Notes under the pieces: generated by a model
Databases searched by the model: none
Seen by the model: only the letters and a program-made list of their open reading frames with translations
What the model was told of the DNA's origin: nothing
NCBI GenBank assembly: GCA_003598015.1
Contig: QZKE01000033.1
Location: 1-64,000, forward strand
Length of the DNA: 64,000 nucleotides
Source: Actinomycetota bacterium
GTDB lineage: Bacteria > Actinomycetota > Geothermincolia > Geothermincolales > RBG-13-55-18
Reading direction: 5' to 3'
Position numbers and translations under genes: made by a program
Shown here: one piece after another, positions 52,233-62,116 of the stretch
Position numbering within the stretch: the stretch's first letter is position 1
Layout: every line of letters begins with the position of its first letter

Positions 52233-53588
52233 TTGCTTTTCTCGCGCTCCCTTATTGTGCTCGCCCTCTCCATCGCCATGATCCTCATCGGCGTCAACTC
52301 ACAGTCGGGGTGGATGTACTGGCTTGCCGGCCTGCTCCTGGCGGCCCTGGCCGTTTCCTGGTTCATTTCGCTCTTCCAGGTGAGAGGGCTGTCCCTGGTC
52401 CGCCAGCACCTGCCGGAGATAGACGAGGAAGATACGCTGCGGGTCACCCTGCAGGTCCATAACCACGGCCGCCTCCCCCGCAATCTCCTCGCAGTCATTG
52501 ACGAGGACCCCTGCGCTGGCGAGCGCAAGCGGCCGCGATTGAGAGCGAAACGCAAGGCACTACGCGAACACATGAGAGACCCCCGTCCAGCCGAGAAGGA
52601 ATCCCCGGCCGATGCCGGTGGGCGCGCAACTTTTCTTATCCCGTTCTTGAAGGGCGGCGGCGAAGCTTCCCTCTCCTATCATCGCGGGGGGCTGCGCAGG
52701 GGAATCTACCGGTCCTGGCCATGCTTCTTCTACTCCGAGGGGATAATCGGCCTGGCCCGCCACACCAGCCGCCTGCCGGCCGAGCCTCGCCTTATGGTCA
52801 CGCCGCATTACGTTGAGTTGGGTAGTTTTCCCCTGGTGGATTCGTTTCTGCATCCCCAGAGGACTTCGCGGGAATACTCCTCCAAGAAGGGCGCCGGGAT
52901 AGACTATTATGGGGTGCGGGAGTTCCGCTCCGGGGACCCGCTACGGCACGTGCACTGGAAGACCACGGCCCGCAGGGGCGAGCTGGTGGTCAGGGAGTTC
53001 GAGCGGGAGACCGGGACCCCGCTGGTCGTACTGGTCGACAACCGGGCGGGCAACGATACCCGCAAGGAATACGGCGTCCTCCTGGATGCCGAGGCGCGGC
53101 TCGCGGCCAGCGTGGTGCACTATGCGCATTGCGCCGGGCACCCCGTGACCATGGCCGCCTACCGCGGGGAGAACCCGGAACTGCACGACGTGCAGAGCTT
53201 CCACGACGCTCTGAGGTGGTTGGCGGCCCTGGAGCCGGTCGGGGGTGCCGGCCTGGAGCAGCAGGCGGAAGGACTGTGGCCGGAGTTATCGCCGGGGTCC
53301 TTCTTCTGCTGCATCACTCCGGCGCGCGCCCTGGACCGTTCCCGTCTCGCCGCCGCCCTGCCGAACATGTGCCACGTCGCACTGGTGTTCGTGGACCCGG
53401 CGTCGTACAACGGAAACGGCTCGGCGCATCCCGCGCCTCTCAGCTCCGAGCAACTCATCACCAGTCTGGTCGAGATGCCTTTCCCGGGGCTTTTCAGCAT
53501 ATCCCTGCATCGCAGGGGGGATGGATTGAGAACGTGTCTGGAAAAACCATTGCTTATCTACGGCGGATCAATACCCCGAGGGAGATAG
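52233..53588 (+). CDS. DUF58 domain membrane protein
   Basis: The 451-residue protein has two N-terminal membrane segments (residues ~5-48), a beta-rich part, and the DUF58 core YYGVREFRSGDPLRHVHWKT near residue 228 followed by VREFERETGTPLVVLVDNR, a VWA-like strand. DUF58 proteins pair with MoxR ATPases. The TTG start has AGGAGG 5 nt upstream and lies 10 nt after moxR. Its end overlaps the next gene by ~55 nt. Confidence 0.9.
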   Translation: MLFSRSLIVLALSIAMILIGVNSQSGWMYWLAGLLLAALAVSWFISLFQVRGLSLVRQHLPEIDEEDTLRVTLQVHNHGRLPRNLLAVIDEDPCAGERKRPRLRAKRKALREHMRDPRPAEKESPADAGGRATFLIPFLKGGGEASLSYHRGGLRRGIYRSWPCFFYSEGIIGLARHTSRLPAEPRLMVTPHYVELGSFPLVDSFLHPQRTSREYSSKKGAGIDYYGVREFRSGDPLRHVHWKTTARRGELVVREFERETGTPLVVLVDNRAGNDTRKEYGVLLDAEARLAASVVHYAHCAGHPVTMAAYRGENPELHDVQSFHDALRWLAALEPVGGAGLEQQAEGLWPELSPGSFFCCITPARALDRSRLAAALPNMCHVALVFVDPASYNGNGSAHPAPLSSEQLITSLVEMPFPGLFSISLHRRGDGLRTCLEKPLLIYGGSIPRGR

Positions 53589-55774
53589 AGGATTCCCGGC
53601 AGCTGCGCGTGGCGGTATGGGCGTCGGTCTCCATCTCCATCTTCGCCCTTGCCCTGCAGGGAGTGACCAGCCTGGCGGTGGCCCTGGCCTCCATCGCCCT
53701 GGTAAGCCTGGGTTCGTTCATGAGCTGGCGGCGCAGGTACCGGCCCAACATGGCGGTCAAGGTGTTCATCATGATCCTGACCGTGGCCGCCCTGGTCTCT
53801 TTCCTGCGCCAGGTCTACGCGCAGCCGTACGACCCCCGCATGCCCCTGGCCGAACTCTTCGTCTGGGTACAGGTTCTGCACAGCTTCGACCTGCCGCGCA
53901 GCAAAGATCTCCAGCTGTCGCTGGTGAGCTCGCTCATCCTGCTCGCCCTGGCCGGCTCCTTTGCTCTCTCGGCTTCATTCGGGCTGGTCATTCTGTTCTG
54001 GCTTGCGGCTGCCCTGCCCGCACTGTATTACACGCAGCAATCCCGCCTGCGCGAATTCTCCACCGAGCCGGAGCGTTACAGTATCCCCGGGTTGTCGGCG
54101 GGGCGGCTCGCGGTGATCCTGATCGTCCTCATCGTCATGATATCCATGGGAGGCCTCGCGGTGGGGGCATTTGTGCCCCGCCTGAATACGACCTATGTGC
54201 GCTCCTTGCCTTTCTCCATACGCAAGGCGTTTTTCTCCTCCGACAGCTACCACTTCACGAATCCGGCCTATCCGGACCTGCCCTTAAGGCCGCCGCAAAG
54301 CGCTACGAAGGCCAACCCGGAGGGTTATTTCGGATTCGGGCCTTATCTCGATCTGCGCACGCGCGGCACGCTTATTGACCTCCCGGTGATGAAGGTACGC
54401 TCGACGGAACCGGCCTACTGGAGGGGTCTCTCCTTCTGGGAATACAACGGATACGCATGGCTTACCCAGGAGGAAGAACCCGAGCGGGTGCGCACCACCA
54501 CCCAGCCTTTCAATATCGACTACGATCCCACCCAGGCCCATGCTGCATCGCATACGATCATCCAGACCTACTACATAGAGGCGGAACAGCCGAGCGTGAT
54601 CTTCGCCGCCTCCCGGCCCGACCTGCTCTACTATCCCTCCGATTATATCTATCAGGACGAGTCCGGGCTCAAGAGCCCCTTTCCCCTTGACGACGGACTT
54701 GTCTACAGCGTAGTCTCCTCCAGCATCAACTTCTCAAGCATGTTCTCCAGCTCCCGCATGGAGGTGCAGGGTGGCTTCCTGCCATACCTGGAACTGCCGC
54801 CCATGCCGGAACGGGTACACGACCTGGTCGCCGAGATCGTTCCCCCGGGCGCGGGTCCGTACGGGCGCGCCTTGGCCATCGAGGACTTCCTTGAGAGCGA
54901 GTACGCGTACTCCCTCGACGTGCCTCCCCTGCCCTCCGGAGAGGATGCCGTCGACTATTTCCTCTTTGAGCACCGCCGCGGCTACTGCGAGCATTTCGCC
55001 ACCGCCTACGCGGTTCTGTGCCGCATGGCGGGCATACCCTCGCGAGTCGTTACCGGTTACTCCACCGGCGATTACAACCCCTTCACGGGGCTCTACGAAG
55101 TCAGCCTTGGCGATGCCCACGCCTGGGTTGAGATCTACCTGGAGGGCATAGGCTGGGTGACGCGCGAGCCGACCCCGGGCTTCACCATGCCGCAACCCAG
55201 CCAGGGCTCGGGCGCCCTCTGGGTTTTCCGGGACTTCTTCTCCTGGATAGGCCGCAACCTGTCAGCGCTCCTGCCCGCCCCGCTGCGTTCGGCTTTTAAA
55301 ACCGGCTTTGCGGCTGTGGCCTCCGCGGTGACGGCTCTCGCGGATGGCTTCCTCTACTCTCTTGGCGAGGCCCCCTGGATGCTGTTCTTGCTGGCCCTGG
55401 TATTGTTGATCATCCCCCTCTTCTGGCTGGCCCGCAGGCTGCAGCGCGCCAAAGGGCCACCTGCGGCCGCCTTGGACGGGCCCCTGCTGGCCATGCACGA
55501 TTTCCTGGGCGCCCTGGACTCCCTCGGCATAAGGCGAGGGGCCAGCCAGACAGCCGGAGAGTTCATGGGGGGGCTTTCCGCCATGGTGCCGGGACTCGAC
55601 CTCTCCGGTGAACTGCAGCTCTTCGAGAGGGCCCGTTACGGGAAGTCGTCCCTGGACGAAAATGATGCCCGTCGCCTGAGGCTTGGCCTGGCCGCAGCCC
55701 TGGAACAGATAGAGAAATGCTTCAAGCCTCGCCTCCGCAGGCGACGCTCCCGCGCATCGCATACCGGCGCCTGA
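53534..55774 (+). CDS. Transglutaminase-like membrane protein (TgpA type)
   Basis: The 746-residue protein has about six membrane segments in the first ~220 residues and an extracytoplasmic domain with a transglutaminase core: Cys in RRGYCEHFATAYAVLCRMAG near residue 487, His in LGDAHAWVEIYLEG near 530 and Asp/Glu nearby. A final membrane helix and a DUF4129-like tail follow. It completes the MoxR-DUF58-TgpA set; TgpA is essential in some bacteria and may modify the cell envelope. The GTG at 53534 lies inside the DUF58 gene; its ribosome site is weak, so translational coupling is likely. Confidence 0.88.
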   Translation: MSGKTIAYLRRINTPREIEDSRQLRVAVWASVSISIFALALQGVTSLAVALASIALVSLGSFMSWRRRYRPNMAVKVFIMILTVAALVSFLRQVYAQPYDPRMPLAELFVWVQVLHSFDLPRSKDLQLSLVSSLILLALAGSFALSASFGLVILFWLAAALPALYYTQQSRLREFSTEPERYSIPGLSAGRLAVILIVLIVMISMGGLAVGAFVPRLNTTYVRSLPFSIRKAFFSSDSYHFTNPAYPDLPLRPPQSATKANPEGYFGFGPYLDLRTRGTLIDLPVMKVRSTEPAYWRGLSFWEYNGYAWLTQEEEPERVRTTTQPFNIDYDPTQAHAASHTIIQTYYIEAEQPSVIFAASRPDLLYYPSDYIYQDESGLKSPFPLDDGLVYSVVSSSINFSSMFSSSRMEVQGGFLPYLELPPMPERVHDLVAEIVPPGAGPYGRALAIEDFLESEYAYSLDVPPLPSGEDAVDYFLFEHRRGYCEHFATAYAVLCRMAGIPSRVVTGYSTGDYNPFTGLYEVSLGDAHAWVEIYLEGIGWVTREPTPGFTMPQPSQGSGALWVFRDFFSWIGRNLSALLPAPLRSAFKTGFAAVASAVTALADGFLYSLGEAPWMLFLLALVLLIIPLFWLARRLQRAKGPPAAALDGPLLAMHDFLGALDSLGIRRGASQTAGEFMGGLSAMVPGLDLSGELQLFERARYGKSSLDENDARRLRLGLAAALEQIEKCFKPRLRRRRSRASHTGA

Positions 55775-55864
55775 CTGCTCCGAGCGGCAAAGCGGAAGGC
55801 TGGCTCTCCCGGGCCAGTACCAAGATCATCCACGGCTCGCCGGGTCCCGCCATCCCCGGGGTAC

Positions 55865-56860
55865 TTATCGCGGGACGTCTTCCTCCAGGTCAAGTTCCAT
55901 TTCCTGGCTTAGAGCCCTGGGTGCATACAGGGGGCGCTTGAAGAGGTTGCGCATGTCCGTCCAGGGTGAATCGCCGTTACCCGACCTCACCACCACTTCG
56001 CGGAAGCTGTTCACCTTGGCGTCCAGGTTGTCCACGTGGTGCAGGACGATTGCCTCCAGCGTCTTAGGGCGTTTAGGCGAGCCCCACTCCAACTCCCCGT
56101 GATGGCTGAGAACGGCGTGGCGCAGACGCAGCGCCAGGTCCTCGGGGAACGCGGGGAGAGTGGCGATGCGTTCCCGGACCATCTCGTCCGAGAGGAGCAG
56201 GTGGCCCAGGAACCTGCCCGCGTCGCTGAAGTCTATCGCTCGCTCGTACTCCAATTCCTGGATCTTGCCGATGTCGTGCAGGGCGGCAGCCGTGATCAGC
56301 AGGTCGCGGTCGATATCCGGGTAAAGGTCGCAGATCATGCGGCAGATACGTACGGTCGTCGCGGTGTGCTCCAGCAATCCCCCCAGGTATGGATGGTGGT
56401 AATTCTTTGCGGCGGGGGCGGTGGTGAAACCGCGCATGAATTCCGGGTCGTCCAGAAATGCGAGGAGCAGGCTCTTGAGGTGCAGGTTGCGCACCTCCTC
56501 CAGGGCCTGGCGGAGTTCACCCTCCAGCTCCGCGCGATCGGTACCGACTACGCGCAGGAAATCTGCGGTGTCCACCTCCTCATCCCGGCAGCGCCGCAGG
56601 GAGCTTACGACCACCTGGAGCTGGTCGCGGTACTTCTCCGCCCGGCCACTCACCGCCACGTAGTCACGTTCCGAGAAAGCGTCCTTGTAGCGGCTCACGC
56701 CGTCCCAGAGGCGGGCATCCACTTTGCCGCTCTTGTCTGCCAGCTCCAGGGCAAGGTATGGCGCGCCGGCCTTGGTCTTGCGCAATTCCTTGCGGGAAAC
56801 GATAAAGGCGCTCTTCACTTCAACGCCGGGCTCCAGGTCTTTGATCAGCTGCTTGGGCAA
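55865..56860 (-). CDS. YhaM-like 3'-5' exoribonuclease (OB fold + HD domain)
   Basis: The 331-residue protein has an N-terminal OB fold (VKSAFIVSRKELRKTKAGAPYLALEL, VDARLWDG) and an HD domain: HHPYLGGLLEHTATTVRICRMI near residue 175, AALHDIGKIQELE near 217, HAVLSHHGELEWGSP near 268 and HHVDNLDAK. This combination marks YhaM-type enzymes, which trim RNA from the 3' end. The TTG at 56860 has GGGAGG 5 nt upstream; the longer frame back to 56986 is not conserved-looking. It is convergent with the transglutaminase gene. Confidence 0.9.
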   Translation of the reverse strand: MPKQLIKDLEPGVEVKSAFIVSRKELRKTKAGAPYLALELADKSGKVDARLWDGVSRYKDAFSERDYVAVSGRAEKYRDQLQVVVSSLRRCRDEEVDTADFLRVVGTDRAELEGELRQALEEVRNLHLKSLLLAFLDDPEFMRGFTTAPAAKNYHHPYLGGLLEHTATTVRICRMICDLYPDIDRDLLITAAALHDIGKIQELEYERAIDFSDAGRFLGHLLLSDEMVRERIATLPAFPEDLALRLRHAVLSHHGELEWGSPKRPKTLEAIVLHHVDNLDAKVNSFREVVVRSGNGDSPWTDMRNLFKRPLYAPRALSQEMELDLEEDVPR

Positions 56861-57273
56861 ACCTACCTCCCAGGTTCCTTCCCCCGTTATATCTTCTTTC
56901 CTCTCCCCGCTTTCTCCTTGAGGATGAAGGCGGCGTGCGCTACCCGAGGATGCAGAGTGGACGGCGGAAAACCGCCTCGACCGCACGGTCTCTCGTCCAT
57001 GTAAGATTCGCTTCTCACCCTCTTCTACATACTACCCGCAGGCTATGACATAGCGGCCAGAAGTGCCGGTCAAATGCGGTGCCGTGCCTTTCATTGCGAG
57101 CGCCACCGGGGACGCCGGGGGCCGGGTGGCGGCATACCGGCTGATTGACACGGCCCTGCAGTACTGGATATTTTTATACATGGAGCCTTTGGCCATAAAG
57201 ACGAGGGGTGAAAAGGATTTTCCATGGGCCTGCACGAGAGGCCTTGAGAACCAGTCTGCAGTTGGCGGGTGAG
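56861..57273 (+). promoter_or_regulatory. Divergent region with polyphosphate operon promoter
   Basis: TTGACA (57145-57150) and TATTTT (57169-57174) are separated by 18 bp, giving a likely start near 57182 and a ~90-nt leader before sixA. A CATTGCGAG fragment like the REP elements lies near 57091. No gene is seen in the gap. Confidence 0.5.
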
Positions 57274-57804
57274 TTGCGCTTGAAAATAGTCTTTCTGGTC
57301 AGGCATGCCAAATCGAGTTGGAAAGATACGTCTCTGCCCGACAGGGACCGGCCGCTCAAGAAACGCGGCGTTAATGACTTGTGGCTGCTGAAACCGGTTC
57401 TGACCGGGAAGGATTGCAAGCCCGAACACATATTCAGCAGTGATGCCGTAAGGGCAGCCGAAACCGCGAAAACGCTGGCCGGGTTCTACGGCTTGAAGAA
57501 AAAGAACGTCACGCTTTCGGATGAATTGTATGGCTCATCTCCAGGCGAGATCCTCGCTTTTATCAGGGATAGAGAGGATATACTCCACCGCATCATGATA
57601 GTGGGGCACAATCCCGGGTTGTCCGAAACAGCCAACCTCCTCGGTGCAAGACCCCTTGAGGCTGCCATGCCCACATCGGCGGTTGCCTGTTTCAGCTTCG
57701 ACGTAGAGCGCTGGCGGCAGCTCCGGGAGAACGGCGGGCTTGTGGAATTCTATATATATCCGCGCGAGTATAAACGGGAGGCGCCGAGATCAACAGGTAC
57801 GTGA
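57274..57804 (+). CDS. sixA: SixA-type phosphohistidine phosphatase
   Basis: The 176-residue protein is a histidine phosphatase: LVRHAKSSW at the start (RHG motif), a second conserved segment FSSDAVRAAETAKTL near residue 62, and VGHNPGLSE near 112. Bacterial SixA removes phosphate from phosphohistidine proteins; here, directly before ppk, it could act on PPK1's phosphohistidine, on polyphosphate or on phosphorylated intermediates. That link is inference. TTG 57274 is chosen; TTG 57280 also fits. It overlaps ppk by 4 nt. Confidence 0.87.
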   Translation: MRLKIVFLVRHAKSSWKDTSLPDRDRPLKKRGVNDLWLLKPVLTGKDCKPEHIFSSDAVRAAETAKTLAGFYGLKKKNVTLSDELYGSSPGEILAFIRDREDILHRIMIVGHNPGLSETANLLGARPLEAAMPTSAVACFSFDVERWRQLRENGGLVEFYIYPREYKREAPRSTGT

Positions 57805-59852
57805 ACCGGGAATTGAGCTGGCTTTCCTTCAACGAGAGGGTCCTGCAGGAAGCGGAGGATGTCAAGGTTCCGCTTCTCGACAGGTTGCAGTTCCTGGGTA
57901 TTTTCTCATCCAACCTCGATGAGTTCTTCAGCGTAAGGGTCGGAACGCTGAAACGCCTCATCGCTTCAGGCCAGAAACCCGCGACTTTTCTTGGGGGTAC
58001 GCCGAAAACGGTGCTGGAGCAGGTTCTCTCCAGGGCCAAAGCCCTGCGCGGCAGATTCGAGATAGACCTTGCCACCGTGTTGAAGGAACTGGAAAAGAAG
58101 AACGTCATCATGGTGGACGAAAGGGGCCTGAGCCCCCAGCAGGAAGAATATCTGAGAGATTACTTCGCCGCAGAGGTCCGCCCCAGGCTCATCCCGATCA
58201 TGCTCGACAATATCGACGATTTCCCCTATCTGTATAATCTCGTCATATATCTGGCCATCGTAATCAAGATGAAGGGCTCGCCCTCCAAGTACAAGTATGC
58301 ATTGATAGAAGTCCCCGCGGACGTATTACCCAGATTCAGCAGATTACCCGGCGGCGACGGAAAAGCCTACATCATCATGCTTGACGATATCATCCGCTAC
58401 GGCCTCAAGGATATCTTCTGCATGTTCGACTACGATGACCTGTCTGCATATACCATAAAGATGACGCGCGACTCGGAGCTGGACATCGAATCAGACATCA
58501 CGACAAGCCTCTTCGAGCAGATTTCACGCTCGGTAAAGAACCGCAAGTACGGGGACCCCGTTCGTTTCGTATACGACAGGGAGATTCCCGAAGATTTTCT
58601 TCGCTACATCGCCGAGAAGAACCGCCTTTCGCACGAGATAATGATCTCCGGCGGCAAATATCATAATGCCCGGGACATGGCCACATTTCCCGACCTGGGC
58701 AAGCGCTTCCACGGGCTGAGATACGAGCATCCCGAACCACTGGAACACGCGGTCCTGAGAAATTACACAAGCGTGTTGCAGGCCGTCTCCGAGCAGGATG
58801 TCCTGCTCCATTTTCCCTATCAGTCCTTCCATTACATCATCGACCTGTTGCGCGAAGCGGCGATAGACAAGGATGTTGTGTCCATAAAGATGACCCTGTA
58901 TCGGGTTGCGGACGATTCGCAGGTCGTGAACGCCCTTATCAACGCGATGCGAAACGGCAAGAAAGTCACTGTAGTCGTGGAGCTCCAGGCCCGTTTCGAC
59001 GAAGAAGCGAACATCTATTGGACGGAAAGGCTGGCCGAAGAGGGAGCCAACATCATCCCCGATATACCCGGCGTAAAAGTCCACTGCAAGCTCCTTCTCA
59101 TAACGCGCAAAGGCAAGAGGGACATGCAGCGCTATGCGGGCATCAGTACGGGTAACTTCAACGAATCCACCGCCGGGATATACGCCGACCACACCCTGCT
59201 TACAGGCGATCCCAGAATCACCCACGAAGTGGGCAACCTGTTCGAGTTCCTGGAAAACAGCTTCAAATCCTTCTCCTATCGTCACCTCCTCGTTTCTCCC
59301 TTTTCCCTGACCAAGAAACTGTCCAGATATATAAAGAACGAGATCAAGAACGCCCAGGATGGCAAGGACGCTTATATCTACGCCAAACTCAACAGCTTCT
59401 CACACAAGAAGACGATCAACAGGCTTTATCGAGCCAGCAAGAGCGGGGTCAAGATCAAGCTGGTCAATCGCGGCATATGCTGTCTCGTGCCCGGTGTAGA
59501 GAATCTGAGCGAAAATATCGAGGTGATCAGCATCGTCGACAAGTACCTCGAGCACTCGCGCATCTATATCTTCTGCAACGACAACGACCCCCTGGTCTTT
59601 ATATCTTCCGCGGACTGGATGACGAGGAATTTTGAACGTCGTATCGAGGTCGGGGTTCCGATTTATGACGATGGCATCAAGGGGGAGCTGATAGACTATA
59701 TAACCATCCAGCTCAGCGACAACGTTAAGGCAAGGGTCATCAACGCAGACCAGGACAATTGCGAGAGGAACGTTGCGGGGAGAAAAACACTTAGGTCCCA
59801 GGACGCGATATATGGATATCTCGAGGAGAAACTGCGAAGCGGAAACGGCTAA
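57801..59852 (+). CDS. ppk1: Polyphosphate kinase 1
   Basis: This 683-residue enzyme reversibly makes polyphosphate from ATP. It has the N-terminal NRELSWLSFNERVLQEA, the catalytic-histidine segment GVKVHCKLLLITRKG near residue 430, YAGISTGNFNESTAGIYADH after it, and the second phospholipase-D-like histidine region LEHSRIYIFCND near 580 with FISSADWMTRN. The GTG at 57801 overlaps the sixA stop. GGGAGG at 57776-57781 is too far for it and is 7 nt before an in-frame ATC at 57789, which would add four conserved-looking residues (INRY), so the true start is ambiguous. Confidence 0.95.
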   Translation: MNRELSWLSFNERVLQEAEDVKVPLLDRLQFLGIFSSNLDEFFSVRVGTLKRLIASGQKPATFLGGTPKTVLEQVLSRAKALRGRFEIDLATVLKELEKKNVIMVDERGLSPQQEEYLRDYFAAEVRPRLIPIMLDNIDDFPYLYNLVIYLAIVIKMKGSPSKYKYALIEVPADVLPRFSRLPGGDGKAYIIMLDDIIRYGLKDIFCMFDYDDLSAYTIKMTRDSELDIESDITTSLFEQISRSVKNRKYGDPVRFVYDREIPEDFLRYIAEKNRLSHEIMISGGKYHNARDMATFPDLGKRFHGLRYEHPEPLEHAVLRNYTSVLQAVSEQDVLLHFPYQSFHYIIDLLREAAIDKDVVSIKMTLYRVADDSQVVNALINAMRNGKKVTVVVELQARFDEEANIYWTERLAEEGANIIPDIPGVKVHCKLLLITRKGKRDMQRYAGISTGNFNESTAGIYADHTLLTGDPRITHEVGNLFEFLENSFKSFSYRHLLVSPFSLTKKLSRYIKNEIKNAQDGKDAYIYAKLNSFSHKKTINRLYRASKSGVKIKLVNRGICCLVPGVENLSENIEVISIVDKYLEHSRIYIFCNDNDPLVFISSADWMTRNFERRIEVGVPIYDDGIKGELIDYITIQLSDNVKARVINADQDNCERNVAGRKTLRSQDAIYGYLEEKLRSGNG

Positions 59853-59861
59853 GGGGAGGGC

Positions 59862-61367
59862 ATGTCAATACTCTGCTTCCGAACGGAAGACGTAAACTCC
59901 GGGGGTTTTATGCTCCGGGTTGAGGAGAGGTTCGAGGTCGAGAGCGAATCCCCGCATGAATCATTTATCACGCCATACGATACCTTTGACTGGAGGATGT
60001 ACGGGAACGGGTATTTCGCGTATGCAACGCCAACCTCGTTCAATATCCAGGAATCTCTCGCGCCTTCTCCTTTCCTCGAACGGGAAATGAGGAGCGTGCC
60101 AAGATTCTGGTGGGAGTTCAAGGACGACCGCCTGCGAGCCTTGCTGAAAAACATCACCGGCATCAGGGCTCTTCTTCCGCTGCCCGGGCTCGAGATCCAC
60201 GAACAGAAGCATCGGGTGAGAAACGAGGACGGGAAAATAGTGGGCCGCCTTTCGATTCTGACCCATGCGGCAAGCGAAGACGGGGCGCGTTGTTACCTGC
60301 TGATAGAGCCTCTCAGGGGTTATGCGGAAGAGCGGGATTCCCTCAGCGCCATGGCCAGGAAATCCGGAATGAAGAGACTGCCGTGCCCGCTACTGGAAGA
60401 TCTTCTTCTCGTGCATGACATCCATCCCGGGGATTACAGCTCGAAGCTGGACATCGGGTTGCGTAGGACCCAGACCATCACCGAAGCCGCGCTTGCCATT
60501 CACGGGCAGCTGTTGTCCACGATGAGGTCGAATATCCCCGGGATAATCCAGGATTATGATACCGAGTTCCTCCATGATTTCCGCGTGGCCACCCGGAGGA
60601 CCAGGGCTTGCCTCTCCCAGATAAAGGAGGCGTTCCCCCCCGCGATTGCGGCTGAGTATAACGCCGGTTTCAAAAAGATCGCCCAGAGGTGCAATGTGCT
60701 GCGGGACCTGGACGTGTACCTTCTTGAAAAGCAACGCTACTACGACCTGCTGCCGCAGCACCTCCACCAGGGACTTGACCAGTATTTCGCGCACATAAAG
60801 CGCAGAAGAAAAGCTCAACACAAGAGCTTTGCGGATTTTCTCCAGACCAAGACCTTTGCCTCTACCCTCGAGAATTGGGGGGCTTTCCTCGAGAGCCCGC
60901 AAACTCCCGCCGGCAGCCCCCCGGCAATCGAGGTTGCCAGGTCGCGCATTCGCGATCGTTTCAGGAAAATTATCAAGAAGGGCAGGAAGATCTCAACTGC
61001 TTCCCCCGATAAGGACCTGCATAGCCTGCGCATAGACTGCAAGAGGCTGCGCTACTTGCTCGAGTTCTTCGCGTCGCTATTCCCGGCGAAAAAGATGGAC
61101 AGGCTCATCAAGCACATGAAAGGCCTCCAGGATAATCTCGGCGAGTTCAACGACCTTGCTGTACAGCAGGGCAATCTCAGCGTGTATCTGGCACGTTCCG
61201 GGCACAACGCGCCTCAGCACCAGCTCAGGTCTGCGGCGATCGGTGGCCTTCTGGCCGTTCTCAGCAACAGACAGAATGAAGTGAGGGAGGAATTCTTCCA
61301 TAGCTTCGCGGAGTTCGACTCAAAGCAGGTACATACGTTATGCAAAGAACTTTTCGGGGAAGGTTAG
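59862..61367 (+). CDS. CHAD domain protein with N-terminal CYTH-like region
   Basis: The C-terminal ~290 residues of this 501-residue protein are a CHAD domain: YDTEFLHDFRVATRRTRACLSQ near residue 225 and KDLHSLRIDCKRLRYLLEFF near 385, with the paired conserved His/Arg residues that bind polyphosphate. CHAD proteins coat polyphosphate granules. The first ~200 residues have alternating charged strands (LRVEERFEVESE, IHEQKHRVRNEDGK) and look CYTH-like, although the classic ExExK is not clear. It starts 9 nt after ppk1 behind GGGGAGGG and is part of the same operon. Confidence 0.85.
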   Translation: MSILCFRTEDVNSGGFMLRVEERFEVESESPHESFITPYDTFDWRMYGNGYFAYATPTSFNIQESLAPSPFLEREMRSVPRFWWEFKDDRLRALLKNITGIRALLPLPGLEIHEQKHRVRNEDGKIVGRLSILTHAASEDGARCYLLIEPLRGYAEERDSLSAMARKSGMKRLPCPLLEDLLLVHDIHPGDYSSKLDIGLRRTQTITEAALAIHGQLLSTMRSNIPGIIQDYDTEFLHDFRVATRRTRACLSQIKEAFPPAIAAEYNAGFKKIAQRCNVLRDLDVYLLEKQRYYDLLPQHLHQGLDQYFAHIKRRRKAQHKSFADFLQTKTFASTLENWGAFLESPQTPAGSPPAIEVARSRIRDRFRKIIKKGRKISTASPDKDLHSLRIDCKRLRYLLEFFASLFPAKKMDRLIKHMKGLQDNLGEFNDLAVQQGNLSVYLARSGHNAPQHQLRSAAIGGLLAVLSNRQNEVREEFFHSFAEFDSKQVHTLCKELFGEG

Positions 61368-61368
61368 C

Positions 61369-62115
61369 GTGCGCATACTCTCTTTTTACAGCATAAAGGG
61401 CGGCGTGGGAAAAACCACCGCAGCGGTTAACCTTGCCTACCTTAACGCCAGGGAGGGAAGAAGAACGCTCCTCTGCGACCTGGACCCGCAGGCATCCGCA
61501 TCCTTCTATTTCCGCATCAAACCGATGAGCGGGCAGAATTCGAAGATGCTGGTTTCCGCGCAGAGGAAAGCGTCGGAGTTCGTGCGGGCAACCGATTACG
61601 AAAACCTCGATCTTCTCCCATCGGACATCTCTTTTCGAAAACTGGATATACAGATCGACAAGGCCAGGAAGCCGAAAAGCCAACTCAAACACACCTTCCG
61701 TCAATTCGATGGCGAGTACGATACGCTCTTCATCGACTGCCCCCCGAACATCACCCTTCTTTCGGAAAACATCTTTCGCGTATCCGACATAATGCTGGTT
61801 CCCGTTATTCCCACCACGCTTTCCAGGCGAACCTACGAGCAGCTTTGCGATTTCCTGTTAAAGCAGGAAATCGATGTTGAGCGAGTGATCCCCTTCTTCT
61901 CGATGGTCGACAGGAGAAAGAATATGCACAAGCAGATGATGGAAGATCTGCGCGGTGCCCATCCCGGTTTTCTGGAACACTATATACCCTATCGTTCCGA
62001 CATCGAAAAAATGGGAACCTTCCGAGCCCCTCTCCCCGCGGTCTACCCGGAAAGCAGAAGCGCCCGGGAGATGGTGTCGTTATGGCGGGAGGTCCTTGAA
62101 AGGGCGTCGGTATAG
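61369..62115 (+). CDS. ParA/MinD-like ATPase
   Basis: The 248-residue protein has the deviant Walker A KGGVGKTTAAVNLAYL near residue 10, CDLDPQASASFYF near 38 (Walker A' type) and LFIDCPPNITLLSENI near 122 (Walker B). This fold positions DNA or large cargo such as carboxysomes and PHA granules. It has no parB partner here and lies one base after the CHAD gene, inside the polyphosphate operon. A role in placing polyphosphate granules is an attractive but untested inference. The start is a GTG at 61369. Confidence 0.88.
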   Translation: MRILSFYSIKGGVGKTTAAVNLAYLNAREGRRTLLCDLDPQASASFYFRIKPMSGQNSKMLVSAQRKASEFVRATDYENLDLLPSDISFRKLDIQIDKARKPKSQLKHTFRQFDGEYDTLFIDCPPNITLLSENIFRVSDIMLVPVIPTTLSRRTYEQLCDFLLKQEIDVERVIPFFSMVDRRKNMHKQMMEDLRGAHPGFLEHYIPYRSDIEKMGTFRAPLPAVYPESRSAREMVSLWREVLERASV

Positions 62116-62116
62116 A

